A DNA stretch of 64,000 nucleotides, taken from assembly GCF_025244865.1 (NCBI RefSeq), contig NZ_CP104272.1, positions 124,001-188,000 on the forward strand, given 5' to 3'. This document shows, piece after piece, positions 27,754 to 35,984 of the stretch; within the stretch, counting starts at the first letter, position 1; every line of letters begins with the position of its first letter. The notes under the pieces are model-generated. The model was given only the letters and a program-made list of their open reading frames with translations, made no database searches and was not told the DNA's origin. Position numbers and translations under genes: made by a program. This DNA is from Arthrobacter sp. zg-Y1110 (GTDB taxonomy: Bacteria; Actinomycetota; Actinomycetes; Actinomycetales; Micrococcaceae).

Positions 27754-29184
27754 CTAGATTCCCGCCAGCTCCCTGATGGGACCGATGCCGAAGAACAGGG
27801 CGAATGCCGCTGCCACCACGTACATCAGGGGGTGGACCTCACGGCCCCGGCCCTGGAAGACGCGGATGATGGTGAAGGAGATGAACCCGGCACCAAGGCC
27901 GTCAGCGATCGAGTAGGTGAACGGCATCAGCGTGAAGGTGAGGAAGGACGGCAGGGCCAGCCCGATGTCGCTCCAGTCGATCTTGCCCACCTGGGAGACC
28001 ATCAGGTAGCCCACGACCACCAGGGCAGGGGCGACGGCTTCGAACGGCACCAGGTAGATCAGCGGTGTCAGGAACATGGCCACGATGAACAGCAGGCCGG
28101 TGACCACGGAGGCGAGCCCGGTGCGCGCACCTTCGCCGATGCCGGCGCCGGACTCCACGAAAATCTGGTTGGAGGAAACACCGGCACCGCCGCCGGCCAC
28201 CGCACCCGCGGCATCCACCAGCAGGACGCGCTCCACGCGGGGGATATTGCCGTCCTTGTCGATGCTGCCGGCCTCGGTGGCGAGGCCCACCATGGTGCCC
28301 ATCGCATCGAAGAAGATGCTGAGCAGGATCACGAAGACCAGCAGCGAGGCGGCCACTCCGCCCAGGGTCTGGAAGGGCCCTACAAGGCTGACATCGCCGA
28401 TCAGGGAGAGATCCGGAGCAGCCCATTGGGGCATGCTCGGGGTCACCAGCGACCAGCCGGTGGCCACTCCGGCGCCCTGGCTGCCCGGCTCGGCCAGCCA
28501 TTCGACGATGACGGCGAAAGCGGTCGAGGCGACGATGCCGATGAGGATCGCGCCCCGGACCTTGCGGGACATCAGCACAATGGTCAGCAGCAGGCCGAAG
28601 ACAAACACCAGCGTGGGCCACCCCAGCAACTGGCCGCCGTTGCCCAGGCCCAGCGGCACAGTGGTGCCGGCCGCATCCGGGTTACGCCGGACAAAGCCCG
28701 CGTTGACCAGGCCGACCAGCGCTACGAACAAGCCGATGCCGACCACGATCGCGGTTTTCAGGCTGGGCGGAACTGCCCGGAAAACGGCGGTACGGAATCC
28801 GGTGAGGACCAGGATCACCATCGCCAGGCCTGCGATGACTACCAGGCCCATCACGTCAGGCCAGGTCAATCCCTCGTTGGAGGCAACCGTCACGGCCACG
28901 AAGGCGTTGACGCCCAATCCCGTGGCGATCGCGAACGGGTGCTTGGCCCAGATGCCCATAATCAGGGTCAGGATGCCTGCCACCAGGGCAGTGCCCGCCG
29001 CAATTGCAGGGCCGGGCATGGTGTTGCCCATCGAGTCCTCGCCGCCGAGAATCAGCGGGTTGAGAACCACGATGTAGCTCATGGCGAAAAACGTGGCCAA
29101 ACCGCCGCGTACTTCGGCTGATACGGAGGAACCACGCTTGGTGATTTCGAAGTAACGGTCCAGCTTTGAACCTTGTTTGAGCAT
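27754..29184 (-). CDS. NCS2/AzgA-family purine permease
   Basis: About 476 residues from ATG 29184 (AGAGGA upstream); earlier in-frame codons lack family character. The start of the protein (LDRYFEITKRGSSVSAEVRGGLATFFAM) is diagnostic of the AzgA (adenine/guanine/hypoxanthine) group, as are SYIVVLNPLIL, the helix 8 region and ESGAGIGEGARTGLASVVTG. It should be a proton-coupled nucleobase importer with 12-14 helices. I see no purine riboswitch in the 110 bp upstream. Confidence 0.92.
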   Translation of the reverse strand: MLKQGSKLDRYFEITKRGSSVSAEVRGGLATFFAMSYIVVLNPLILGGEDSMGNTMPGPAIAAGTALVAGILTLIMGIWAKHPFAIATGLGVNAFVAVTVASNEGLTWPDVMGLVVIAGLAMVILVLTGFRTAVFRAVPPSLKTAIVVGIGLFVALVGLVNAGFVRRNPDAAGTTVPLGLGNGGQLLGWPTLVFVFGLLLTIVLMSRKVRGAILIGIVASTAFAVIVEWLAEPGSQGAGVATGWSLVTPSMPQWAAPDLSLIGDVSLVGPFQTLGGVAASLLVFVILLSIFFDAMGTMVGLATEAGSIDKDGNIPRVERVLLVDAAGAVAGGGAGVSSNQIFVESGAGIGEGARTGLASVVTGLLFIVAMFLTPLIYLVPFEAVAPALVVVGYLMVSQVGKIDWSDIGLALPSFLTFTLMPFTYSIADGLGAGFISFTIIRVFQGRGREVHPLMYVVAAAFALFFGIGPIRELAGI

Positions 29185-29294
29185 GACGCGTCCTCTGAAC
29201 TGACCAGTGGTGGGGATGGTGAGGGAATCCAGCATTTAGATCTTATCGCGGGCACGCGGCAGTACCGCGAAGAACTGGCGGTTAGGCTGAAACG

Positions 29295-29900
29295 GTGACG
29301 AACCTTGTGCGCAATTACCTTCCCAAGTCCCGTTTCGCCGCTGTGGCTGCTGCCTTCCTGCTGGCCCTCTGCGCGGGGCTGCTGGTCTCCGCCCCGCCCG
29401 CTGCTGCACACGATGAACTCACGGGCAGCACCCCGGGCAACGGTGCAGTGGTGGACACGGCACCGGAATCCGTGGAGCTGACCTTCTCAAACGTTCCGGC
29501 GGCCATCGGCTCCGAGGTGCGGGTTTTGGATGAGGAAGGAACGGACTGGGCCGAGGGCCAGGTGCGGATCCTGGACAACACCGCCACCCAGCAGCTCCGC
29601 CCCGGAGCGCCTGCCGGCAGCTACACGGTTCAGTGGCGCGTGGTGTCCTCTGATGCCCACCCGATCGAGGGGACATTCGGGTTTACGGTGGCAGGCGGCG
29701 GCGGCACCGCGACCGACACCGGCACCGCCGCTCCGTCTACTGCTGCGCCCCTGCCGCCCGCAGCGAGCCAAAGCCCGGTGCTGAACCAGTCCGCCGATGC
29801 CGGATCCCCGTGGCCGGTGGTTGTGCCGGCAGCGGTGGTGCTTCTCGCCGTCGCAGTGCTGATTGCCCTGATCGTGCGTCGGCGGCTGCGCGAGGACTAG
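29295..29900 (+). CDS. CopC-domain copper resistance-like protein
   Basis: 201 residues. A signal peptide (residues 1-35, cleavage near PAAAHD) exposes an N-terminal His typical of CopC (AHDELTGSTPGNGAVVDTAP). The CopC fold runs to about residue 133, ending SSDAHPIEGTFGFTV with its conserved D-x-H. Then follow a Thr/Ala/Pro linker and one C-terminal membrane helix (VVVPAAVVLLAVAVLIALIV) with a basic tail, so it is exported and membrane-anchored. No copD/ycnJ partner is adjacent. The stop is 3 bp from the convergent flavoprotein-like gene. Confidence 0.9.
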   Translation: MTNLVRNYLPKSRFAAVAAAFLLALCAGLLVSAPPAAAHDELTGSTPGNGAVVDTAPESVELTFSNVPAAIGSEVRVLDEEGTDWAEGQVRILDNTATQQLRPGAPAGSYTVQWRVVSSDAHPIEGTFGFTVAGGGGTATDTGTAAPSTAAPLPPAASQSPVLNQSADAGSPWPVVVPAAVVLLAVAVLIALIVRRRLRED

Positions 29901-29903
29901 CAC

Positions 29904-30608
29904 TCACCCCTGGGCAGGACCATGCGGGGTAGGTGTCCCCGCGTCCGCAATGGCCTCACCGGCTGCCTTGGCTTGGCGCATGAGGCCGCGGAGGGACGGC
30001 AGCAGGTTCTCGCCCACGCCGACGAGGTAAACGCCGATTCCCCGCAACGCCTCCACTGCTTCCGGTCCGGCGCCCACGCCCAGCGCCCGGGCCAGCTTCC
30101 GCAGATCCGATCTGGAGCAACTGGTGAGCACCACATAGTCGGCCAGGAGCAGGTTCCTGCCGGTGCGGATGGCCCATTTGCCGGAAGCGGCCGCCGGCGA
30201 GGGAAGCAGGCCGGCGGACGCAGCCAAAGTCATTTCCTGCGCTGCGGAATCCTCCCGGACGTCCAGCCGGTGGCTGGCAGCATAGGCGTGCAGCACGCGC
30301 AGCAGTTCCAGCCGTTCCGGGAACACCTCCGGCTCAGACGCCGCCTCCCGGATGGTGGCTGCGGCCGGTGCCGGGCCGTGGACCACTATCGAGTCCACCC
30401 CCTGCCGGCATAGTTCGGTGGCCACCGCCAACCCGCTGAGTCCGCAGCCGATCACCACGGCCTCGGTTAGCTCCGTTGCCGTTTCCTCGTGCTTTGTTTC
30501 CTTCTGCCCAGCGGAACCGGTTTGCGCGTTCTGGAAAGAATCCACGCAGTCGTTCCTTCCGACGGTTTGGGAACCTCCCCACAGGCTGCGGTCCTGAGGC
30601 GGAACCAT
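29904..30608 (-). CDS. Short flavoprotein-like protein (Rossmann N-motif and FAD tail motif)
   Basis: Up to 234 residues; the true start is uncertain, because no ribosome binding site precedes the ATG and conservation seems to begin near residue 47. AVVIGCGLSGLAVATEL is a dinucleotide-binding GxGxxG motif, though the third Gly context is typical of FAD proteins. The end (GIGVYLVGVGENLLPSLRGLM) resembles the C-terminal FAD motif of pyridine-nucleotide-disulfide oxidoreductases. The 500-residue core that normally separates them is missing, so it may be a compact or decayed flavoprotein. The function is unknown. Confidence 0.6.
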   Translation of the reverse strand: MVPPQDRSLWGGSQTVGRNDCVDSFQNAQTGSAGQKETKHEETATELTEAVVIGCGLSGLAVATELCRQGVDSIVVHGPAPAAATIREAASEPEVFPERLELLRVLHAYAASHRLDVREDSAAQEMTLAASAGLLPSPAAASGKWAIRTGRNLLLADYVVLTSCSRSDLRKLARALGVGAGPEAVEALRGIGVYLVGVGENLLPSLRGLMRQAKAAGEAIADAGTPTPHGPAQG

Positions 30609-30715
30609 ATAGGCACTTGCCCGGCAGCGGTAGCGTAGCCCGCCGCCCGGCGCGGTACGCTACTGCCAAGGACAGCCGGAGGATGACGCCGGTTGGGGAC
30701 CAGAGGGAGCGGCAG

Positions 30716-31720
30716 ATGACTGATTCGACCTGGGGCGCAGGGGCCGGTGCTGACGGGCCTGCGGGCATCGTCGTCGGCGTGGATGGATCCGACCAGAGCA
30801 TCTGCGCATTGTTCTGGGCTGCCCGGGAGGCGCGGCGGCGGCAGTGTCCGCTGCACGTCGTGACGGCGTACACCGTGCCCATTTTTGCCGCTTCCTCCAT
30901 GGACGCCGGCTACACCACTGTCGATGACGCAATGATCCGCGACGGCGCCCGGCAGGTGCTGGACGAGGCCGTGGAACGGATCAGCCACTACGGGCTGGAA
31001 GTAATCCCGCGGGTGGAGACCGGAGATGCGGCAGCCGTCCTGCTGGAGCTCTCCGAAGACGCGGACCTCATGGTGGTGGGATCACGCGGCCGCGGCGGTT
31101 TTGTCGGGCGCCTGTTGGGTTCGGTCTCCAGCGCCCTCCCGGCACACGCGAAGTGCCCCACGGTGGTGGTGCCCCTGCGGACCGCCGGACGGCTTCCCGA
31201 CTCGGGAGTACGGCCCCCGGCAAACTCGCCGGATCCGGACGCCGTGCACCGCGCCGTCGTCGTCGGCGTGGACGGCTCGGAACAGGGCCGTGCCGCATCA
31301 CTGGTTGCGGCCGAACAGGCGCAGAACATGGGGCTGCCGCTGCGTATTCTGTGCGCGTTGCCGCCGTTCACCGGCTCGCTGGCCTGGGTGCCTGCCCCGC
31401 TGGACATCGAGGCGCTGCATGCGGAGCTGCATGAACAGCTCGACGCCGGCCGGGACTGGCTGCAGAGCCACTTCCCGGGACTGGAAATGACCGTTGAACT
31501 GGTGGACGGGGCGCCGGGCGAGATCCTGATTGAACGCACCGCAAAGGTTGAGCTCCTGGTGCTGGGCACCCGCGGCCGCGGCGGCTTTGCCGGCATGCTG
31601 ATGGGGTCCACCAGCCAGAGCGTGCTGCATCACGCAAAGGGACCGCTGATGGTGGTGCCGGACCATGACGATCCCCGGCTGCTGGACCGGCCGAACTTCG
31701 GCCCGATGATCGCCGACTAA
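30716..31720 (+). CDS. Tandem-domain universal stress protein
   Basis: 334 residues from ATG 30716 (GGGAG 7 bp upstream); the upstream in-frame extension is non-coding. It has two UspA domains. Each starts with a VVGVDGS motif (near residues 18 and 184) and ends with the ATP-binding pattern G-2x-G-9x-G-S/T, seen in GSRGRGGFVGRLLGSVS and GTRGRGGFAGMLMGSTS. Both domains keep the glycines, so both likely bind ATP. Tandem Usps are common dormancy and stress proteins in actinobacteria. It is monocistronic. Confidence 0.94.
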   Translation: MTDSTWGAGAGADGPAGIVVGVDGSDQSICALFWAAREARRRQCPLHVVTAYTVPIFAASSMDAGYTTVDDAMIRDGARQVLDEAVERISHYGLEVIPRVETGDAAAVLLELSEDADLMVVGSRGRGGFVGRLLGSVSSALPAHAKCPTVVVPLRTAGRLPDSGVRPPANSPDPDAVHRAVVVGVDGSEQGRAASLVAAEQAQNMGLPLRILCALPPFTGSLAWVPAPLDIEALHAELHEQLDAGRDWLQSHFPGLEMTVELVDGAPGEILIERTAKVELLVLGTRGRGGFAGMLMGSTSQSVLHHAKGPLMVVPDHDDPRLLDRPNFGPMIAD

Positions 31721-31734
31721 CCGGCCGCACGCGA

Positions 31735-32664
31735 TCAGGCGTGCTGCTGGCCTTCGTGCACGGCGTGGCTGGCCGGCTCGAGCTGGAAGGTGCAGTGCTC
31801 GGTGTCGAAGTGGCTGCTCAGGCATCGGGTCAGTCGGTCCAGGACGGTGTCCAGGCCGTCCGGAGTGAGGTGTTCCTCTTCCAGCACCACGTGCGCGGAG
31901 AACACCGGAACCCCGGAGGTGATGGTCCAGATGTGGATGTCGTGCGCGTCCGAGACCCCGTCCACCGACACAATGTGGTCGCGGATCATGCCCACGTCCA
32001 CGCCCTGCGGGGTGGCCTCCAGCAGCACGTCGATCACTTCGCGCAGCAGCGACCAGGCCCGCGGGGCAATCATCAGGGCAATCAGGATCGAGGCCCAGGT
32101 ATCTGCCTGCTGATAGCCGGTGGTCATGATGACGACGGCGGAGACCACCACGGCGGCCGAGCCCAGCAGGTCCCCCAGGACCTCCAGGTAGGCGCCGCGC
32201 ACATTCAGGGATTCCTTGCGTCCGGCATGCAGCACCAGCAGGGAGATGAGGTTCGCCAGGCCGCCCACGACGGCGAACGGCAGCATCAGCCCGGTGTCGA
32301 CGTCGGTTTCGGTGCCCAGGCGGCGGACCGCCTCGACGAAGATCACTACGGCAATCACAATCAGCAGCACGGCATTGGCCAGGGCCGCCAGGACTTCGGC
32401 CCGCTGGTAGCCGTAGGTCCGCCGAGACGTGGCCGGGCGGGCGGCAATCCATGCCGCGAACAACGCAATGGAAACCCCCGCCGCGTCGGAGAGCATGTGG
32501 CCCGCGTCTGCAAGCAGGGCCAAGGAACCGGAAAGCAGGGCGCCGGCAACCTGGATCAGGACCACCGAGATGGTGATGAGGAAAACGATCAGGAGGCGCC
32601 GCCGGTGCTTACCGGTAGCGGTGACTGTGCCCAGCCCGTGGCTGTGCCCGTGATGTTCACTCAT
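31735..32664 (-). CDS. Cation diffusion facilitator (CzcD/ZitB-type metal exporter)
   Basis: 309 residues. The His-rich N-terminus (SEHHGHSHG) is followed by six membrane helices. Zn-site motifs are LADAGHMLSDAAG (H-x-x-x-D, helix 2) and YLEVLGDLLGSAAV (helix 5). The cytoplasmic C-terminal domain (DIHIWTITSGVPVFSAHVVL) carries the HxH-type metal-sensing site. It should export Zn2+ and perhaps Co2+/Cd2+ in exchange for protons. It converges with the Usp gene, 14 bp apart, and is followed by no partner regulator. Confidence 0.93.
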   Translation of the reverse strand: MSEHHGHSHGLGTVTATGKHRRRLLIVFLITISVVLIQVAGALLSGSLALLADAGHMLSDAAGVSIALFAAWIAARPATSRRTYGYQRAEVLAALANAVLLIVIAVVIFVEAVRRLGTETDVDTGLMLPFAVVGGLANLISLLVLHAGRKESLNVRGAYLEVLGDLLGSAAVVVSAVVIMTTGYQQADTWASILIALMIAPRAWSLLREVIDVLLEATPQGVDVGMIRDHIVSVDGVSDAHDIHIWTITSGVPVFSAHVVLEEEHLTPDGLDTVLDRLTRCLSSHFDTEHCTFQLEPASHAVHEGQQHA

Positions 32665-32673
32665 GGTTAAAGG

Positions 32674-33033
32674 CTAGCCCCAGCCCAGTTCGTGCAGCCG
32701 TTCGTCGTTGATGCCGAAGTGATGGGCCACCTCATGGATGACGGTGATGCGGACCTCGTCCACCACTTCCTCCCGGCTGTCGCACATCCGAAGCAAGGGC
32801 CCGCGGAACACCACAATCCGGTCCGGCAGGGAACCCGCATCCCACCAGGAATCCCGCTCGGTCAGCGGGGTCCCTTCATAGACCCCCAGCAGTTCCGTGT
32901 CCGGATCTTCGTGCGGGCCCGGCTCATACTCATCCTCGATGAAGACCGCCACGTTGTTCATGGCGCGGGACAGGTCCGCAGGAATGGAGTCGAGGGCTGC
33001 TTCCACACAGGCGTCAAACTCGTCCGGGTTCAT
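32674..33033 (-). CDS. Mini-zincin metallopeptidase family protein
   Basis: About 119-123 residues. I use ATG 33033; GTG 33045 is also open, but GGAGGGG sits almost on top of it. The actinobacterial 'metallopeptidase family protein' features are all present: DEFDACVEAALDSIP, MNNVAVFIEDEYEP and the zinc motif TVIHEVAHHFG (HExxH), with the third ligand probably the Asp in FGINDERL. It is a minimal cytoplasmic zincin whose substrate is unknown. It lies 9 bp upstream of the CDF exporter gene in the same orientation, so co-expression is likely. Confidence 0.88.
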   Translation of the reverse strand: MNPDEFDACVEAALDSIPADLSRAMNNVAVFIEDEYEPGPHEDPDTELLGVYEGTPLTERDSWWDAGSLPDRIVVFRGPLLRMCDSREEVVDEVRITVIHEVAHHFGINDERLHELGWG

Positions 33034-33083
33034 CTCGATTGGCACCCCTCCACTGTAGTGGCGCAGCCCTCACCGGAACCGTT

Positions 33084-33112
33084 TTGGATATTCCGGAAAT
33101 AAGCCCTATAGT
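33084..33112 (+). promoter_or_regulatory. Sigma-70-type promoter of the tRNA cluster
   Basis: TTGGAT (33084-33089), a 17-bp spacer and TATAGT (33107-33112) form the best consensus promoter in the window. It points at the tRNA-Glu gene 66 bp downstream. Confidence 0.8.
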
Positions 33113-33178
33113 TTTAGAGTCCACAAGGGAGCGAAACGACTGGTTCACCAGCCGCTTCAATCCATGTGTGTTCTGTTG

Positions 33179-33251
33179 GCCCCCATCGTCTAGCGGCCTA
33201 GGACACCGCCCTTTCACGGCGGCGGCACGGGTTCGAATCCCGTTGGGGGTA
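33179..33251 (+). tRNA. tRNA-Glu (anticodon TTC)
   Basis: 73 nt folding into a full cloverleaf. The acceptor GCCCCCA pairs with TGGGGGT (with a G-U closing pair). The anticodon loop is CTTTCAC and the T-arm is GGGTTCGAATCCC. No CCA is encoded after discriminator A. It is the first of three tRNAs on one transcript. Confidence 0.98.
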
Positions 33252-33310
33252 CTCAGGAGTGGTAAATGAGCCGGTGAGAATCTGGTAGAGTTTACACTCG
33301 TGAAATGCAA

Positions 33311-33384
33311 GGCCCTGTAGCGCAGCTGGTTAGCGCGCCGCCCTGTCACGGCGGAGGTCGCGGGTTCAAGTCCCGTCAGGGTCG
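33311..33384 (+). tRNA. tRNA-Asp (anticodon GTC)
   Basis: 74 nt. The acceptor GGCCCTG pairs with CAGGGTC, the anticodon loop is CTGTCAC, the T-arm is GGGTTCAAGTCCC and the discriminator is G. No CCA is encoded. It lies 59 bp after tRNA-Glu. Confidence 0.98.
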
Positions 33385-33440
33385 CTCAGATTTTCTGAAG
33401 CGATTTGGAAGATCTCGGTGATCATCGGTTGATGATGCCA

Positions 33441-33516
33441 GGCTCTGTAGCTCAGTTGGTAGAGCGTTCGACTGAAAATCGAAAGGTCACCGGATCGACG
33501 CCGGTCGGAGCCACCA
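33441..33516 (+). tRNA. tRNA-Phe (anticodon GAA), CCA encoded
   Basis: 76 nt. The acceptor GGCTCTG pairs with CGGAGCC, the anticodon stem is TTCGA/TCGAA with loop CTGAAAA, and discriminator A is followed by encoded CCA (33514-33516). The T-stem ACCGG/CCGGT encloses the loop ATCGACG, so position 54 is A instead of the almost universal T. Confidence 0.97.
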
Positions 33517-33519
33517 GCT

Positions 33520-33567
33520 AAAACCCCGTAGCTGTCTCGCAGGAGACAGGACGGGGTTTTTCTTTTT
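33520..33567 (+). terminator. Terminator of the tRNA cluster
   Basis: AAAACCCCGT (33520-33529) pairs with ACGGGGTTTT (33551-33560). An inner CTGTCTC/GAGACAG stem lies between, and TCTTTTT follows. It is placed 4 bp after tRNA-Phe. Confidence 0.93.
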
Positions 33568-33652
33568 GCCCGCCGGAAGTTGCCCGCACACAGCGCGGAT
33601 CGGCGGCTGCTGCGCCCTGCAAAACGTTCCGCTCCCGGGATACGCTGAACCC

Positions 33653-34147
33653 ATGGATGAGCCCCGGAACACATCAGCGAACGCTCCCGTCACTGCGGCA
33701 CCAACCGCCCCCGCACCGGCAGTCCCGGCGCACGCCGTGACGGGTACCGGCGATGCCGCCGTGATCGGCGGCCGCAACTCCATCAGCGAGCAGGCAGTGG
33801 CCAAGGTTGCCGCAATTGCTGCACGGGCGGTTCCCGGCGTCTTCAACCTCGGCAACAGTTCGGGGCGGGCGCTCGGTGCCGTGCGGGACGCCGTCGGCGG
33901 CACAAGCGCCACCTCCGGTGTGCACGTGGAGGTCGGCGAACGCGAAGTCGCCGTCGATATCAGCTTGATCGCCGTCTACGGCAATGCCCTGACGGTCGTT
34001 GCGAACAATGTCCGTGCCGCGGTCTACGGTGCCGTGGAAAAACTCGTGGGCCTTCGCGTGGTGGAGGTTAACGTGGAAATTTCGGACGTACAGCTTCCCA
34101 CCGAGCCAACCGGTTCCGCACCGGTCGGCGGCGCGAAAGCGGTATAG
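33653..34147 (+). CDS. Asp23/Gls24-family envelope stress protein (full-length)
   Basis: 164 residues from ATG 33653. An N-terminal Ala/Pro/Thr-rich stretch of about 40 residues is followed by the Asp23 domain: RNSISEQAVAKVAAIAARAVPGV, then VHVEVGEREVAVDISLIAVYG, then VYGAVEKLVGLRVVEVNVEISDV. In staphylococci Asp23 coats the inner membrane face and is anchored by AmaP; this operon has both an AmaP-like gene and a second Asp23 domain. It is the first gene of a five-gene unit, 64 bp ahead of the DUF2273 gene. Confidence 0.93.
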   Translation: MDEPRNTSANAPVTAAPTAPAPAVPAHAVTGTGDAAVIGGRNSISEQAVAKVAAIAARAVPGVFNLGNSSGRALGAVRDAVGGTSATSGVHVEVGEREVAVDISLIAVYGNALTVVANNVRAAVYGAVEKLVGLRVVEVNVEISDVQLPTEPTGSAPVGGAKAV

Positions 34148-34211
34148 GCTTCAAAGCACGTTCCTCGCAGGACGCACCGGGTTATGTGGAGCAGGTATTA
34201 AGGCAGGGGAA

Positions 34212-34403
34212 ATGAAACCAACAGTCGTGGGAATGGCAATCGGGGCCGTACTGGCTTTCGCCGCACTGATATTCGATTTTTGGGGCTTTCTGCTGACCGC
34301 CCTGTTCATTGCAGTCGGAGCGCTGCTGGGCCGCGCTGCGGAAGGAAAGATCGACTTCCGCAGCGTAACCGACGCGCTGACCGGCCGCCGCTCCTCTTCG
34401 TGA
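34212..34403 (+). CDS. DUF2273-type small membrane protein of the Asp23 operon
   Basis: 63 residues, ATG 34212 behind AGGGGAA. Two adjacent hydrophobic segments (VVGMAIGAVLAFAALIF and FWGFLLTALFIAVGALLG) are followed by a basic, polar tail (RAAEGKIDFRSVTDALTGRR). Small proteins of this type accompany Asp23 and AmaP genes in Gram-positive bacteria, and no activity is known. The stop overlaps the next GTG by 3-4 bp (GTGA), so translation is coupled. Confidence 0.85.
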   Translation: MKPTVVGMAIGAVLAFAALIFDFWGFLLTALFIAVGALLGRAAEGKIDFRSVTDALTGRRSSS

Positions 34404-34789
34404 GCACCGCCGGAATGACAGCGCCTCCGGCGATGGAAACCGGGGCGGGGCTGGCCGGGCACAACCGGATCAGCACCCAGGCGCTGACCAGCACCGCCAA
34501 GGCGGCCGCGTCCGAATACTTCCGCGTGCCGGCACAGCAGGTGCGCGTGCAGTGGACCGATGACCGCGGGCTGCTTGCGCTCTCGGTATCCCTGCCCATT
34601 GCGCTGCCCCCGCTGCAGGATCTCACTCCCGCCATGCTGCAGCGCGCCGGCGGGACGGTCTGGGAGCGGGCACACGCCGCCAAACCTGTTTTGCTCCGAC
34701 GGGTGGCTGACCTTACCGGGTCCCGTCTATCCCGCGTTGACATCCGCATCACCGGCGCGCTGCCGGTGGAAGGAAGGCGGGTGCAGTGA
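34400..34789 (+). CDS. Second, shorter Asp23/Gls24-family protein
   Basis: 129 residues from GTG 34400 (GTGA overlap with the previous gene); an ATG five codons in is the alternative. Asp23-like core: HNRISTQALTSTAKAAASEY, then VRVQWTDDRGLLALSVSLPI, then LRRVADLTGSRLSRVDIRITG. It is more divergent than the first copy, notably in the charged WTDDRG turn. It may form hetero-oligomers with the first Asp23 protein (inference). The start of the next gene overlaps its stop. Confidence 0.85.
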   Translation: MSTAGMTAPPAMETGAGLAGHNRISTQALTSTAKAAASEYFRVPAQQVRVQWTDDRGLLALSVSLPIALPPLQDLTPAMLQRAGGTVWERAHAAKPVLLRRVADLTGSRLSRVDIRITGALPVEGRRVQ

Positions 34790-35373
34790 AGCAGGCGGAC
34801 CTGGACGTAACCAACAGAATCCTTCGACGGGAAACCCATTCGGCCCGCACCGCCGCGTCGGCCCTTGCGGCCGTCCTTGGCATTCTCTTTTTCGCGTATG
34901 TCCTGCTGGAATCGGTGCTCCAGGCGCTGGGCCAGGAGGCGTGGCTGATCGATCCGCCTACCTTCTGGCAGTGGCTGGCGGATCTTCCCGCAGGCACGGA
35001 CCCGGTGATCCTCGGATTGTCCGGCGCGCTGATTTTCCTTGCAGGCCTGCTGTTCTTCCTGCCGGCCGTGCTGCCCGGACGCCGCGCCCGCTATGCGCTG
35101 CCCAACCCGCGTGCCGCCGTCGTTGTGGACGGTGAAGTCCTGGCCGCATCGCTGGCCCGGTGCGCCCGGATGCGCGCTGACGTCACTCCGCAGCAGGTGC
35201 TCGTAACGGTGGGAAGGACCCTGGTGGAGGTGCAGATCCGCCCGACGTCGGGCACTCCCGTGGACGCCGAGGCGGTGCGGGGCGCAGTGGAGGACGAGTT
35301 GCTGCTGACCAAGCTGGACCCGCAGCCGGCGGTCCGCGTACGGGTTGCCGAAACCGGGGTGATTGGACAGTGA
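34786..35373 (+). CDS. DUF6286 membrane protein of the Asp23 operon
   Basis: 195 residues, GTG 34786 overlapping the preceding stop. Two membrane helices (about 25-45, ALAAVLGILFFAYVLLESVL; 65-88, LGLSGALIFLAGLLFFLPAV) are followed by a cytoplasmic domain with LARCARMRADVTPQQVLVTV and a beta-alpha-beta pattern resembling Asp23 or AmaP domains. DUF6286 proteins are found only next to Asp23 genes in actinobacteria, and their role is undefined. The stop overlaps the AmaP-like gene (GTGA). Confidence 0.85.
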   Translation: MKQADLDVTNRILRRETHSARTAASALAAVLGILFFAYVLLESVLQALGQEAWLIDPPTFWQWLADLPAGTDPVILGLSGALIFLAGLLFFLPAVLPGRRARYALPNPRAAVVVDGEVLAASLARCARMRADVTPQQVLVTVGRTLVEVQIRPTSGTPVDAEAVRGAVEDELLLTKLDPQPAVRVRVAETGVIGQ

Positions 35374-35978
35374 ACGCCACACCCCGGGCACTGAACCGTT
35401 TCCTGCTTGGGCTTCTTGGGTTCGTGCTGATGTGCATCGGCGGAGGGCTGGTGCTCATTTCCGCCTGGCCTGCCGCCGCGCAGGTCTGGCACGCGTTCGC
35501 AGCCGACGCCGGGCAGTCCATGGCTTCCGCGCTCTCCGCCACGGCGCTGCCGGGAGGCGGCAGCTGGATCTGGGTGGCGCTAGCCCTGCTGAGCTTCCTG
35601 GGCATAGTGCTGATGACGGTGTGGATGGCCGGCCAGGGCGGCGGCCGGACGGGAACACTTGTCTCCGAATACGACGACGACGGCGCCCCCGGCCGGGTCG
35701 AGATCAGCGGAACCGTGGCCGAGCAGGCCCTTCGCAGCGCCCTTTCCGAGAACCCCGATGTTGCTGCCTCCGCCGTCAGCACTTACTCGGTGAAGGGGCG
35801 CAGTGCACTGCGGGTGCGGATTACCCCGCGGCAGGGGGCCGCTCCGCACCTGATTGCCGCCGACGCCACCGCACTGGTGGAAACCCTGGACACCGTCCTC
35901 GGACACCAGACACCGGTGCTGCTGAGCCTGGAGGCCGGACGCCGGCTGCGCTTCGGCCGGGAGGACCGGGTCCGCTAG
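35370..35978 (+). CDS. AmaP-like alkaline-shock membrane anchor
   Basis: 202 residues. It has two membrane helices with a short extracellular loop (residues about 10-32, FLLGLLGFVLMCIGGGLVLI, and 62-85, WIWVALALLSFLGIVLMTVW). A cytoplasmic alpha/beta domain follows (RVEISGTVAEQALRSALSEN, LETLDTVLGHQTPVLLSLE), as in AmaP, which tethers Asp23 to the membrane in staphylococci. It is the last gene of the operon; the convergent gene begins 6 bp later and no terminator is obvious. Confidence 0.85.
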   Translation: MNATPRALNRFLLGLLGFVLMCIGGGLVLISAWPAAAQVWHAFAADAGQSMASALSATALPGGGSWIWVALALLSFLGIVLMTVWMAGQGGGRTGTLVSEYDDDGAPGRVEISGTVAEQALRSALSENPDVAASAVSTYSVKGRSALRVRITPRQGAAPHLIAADATALVETLDTVLGHQTPVLLSLEAGRRLRFGREDRVR

Positions 35979-35984
35979 GACTGC

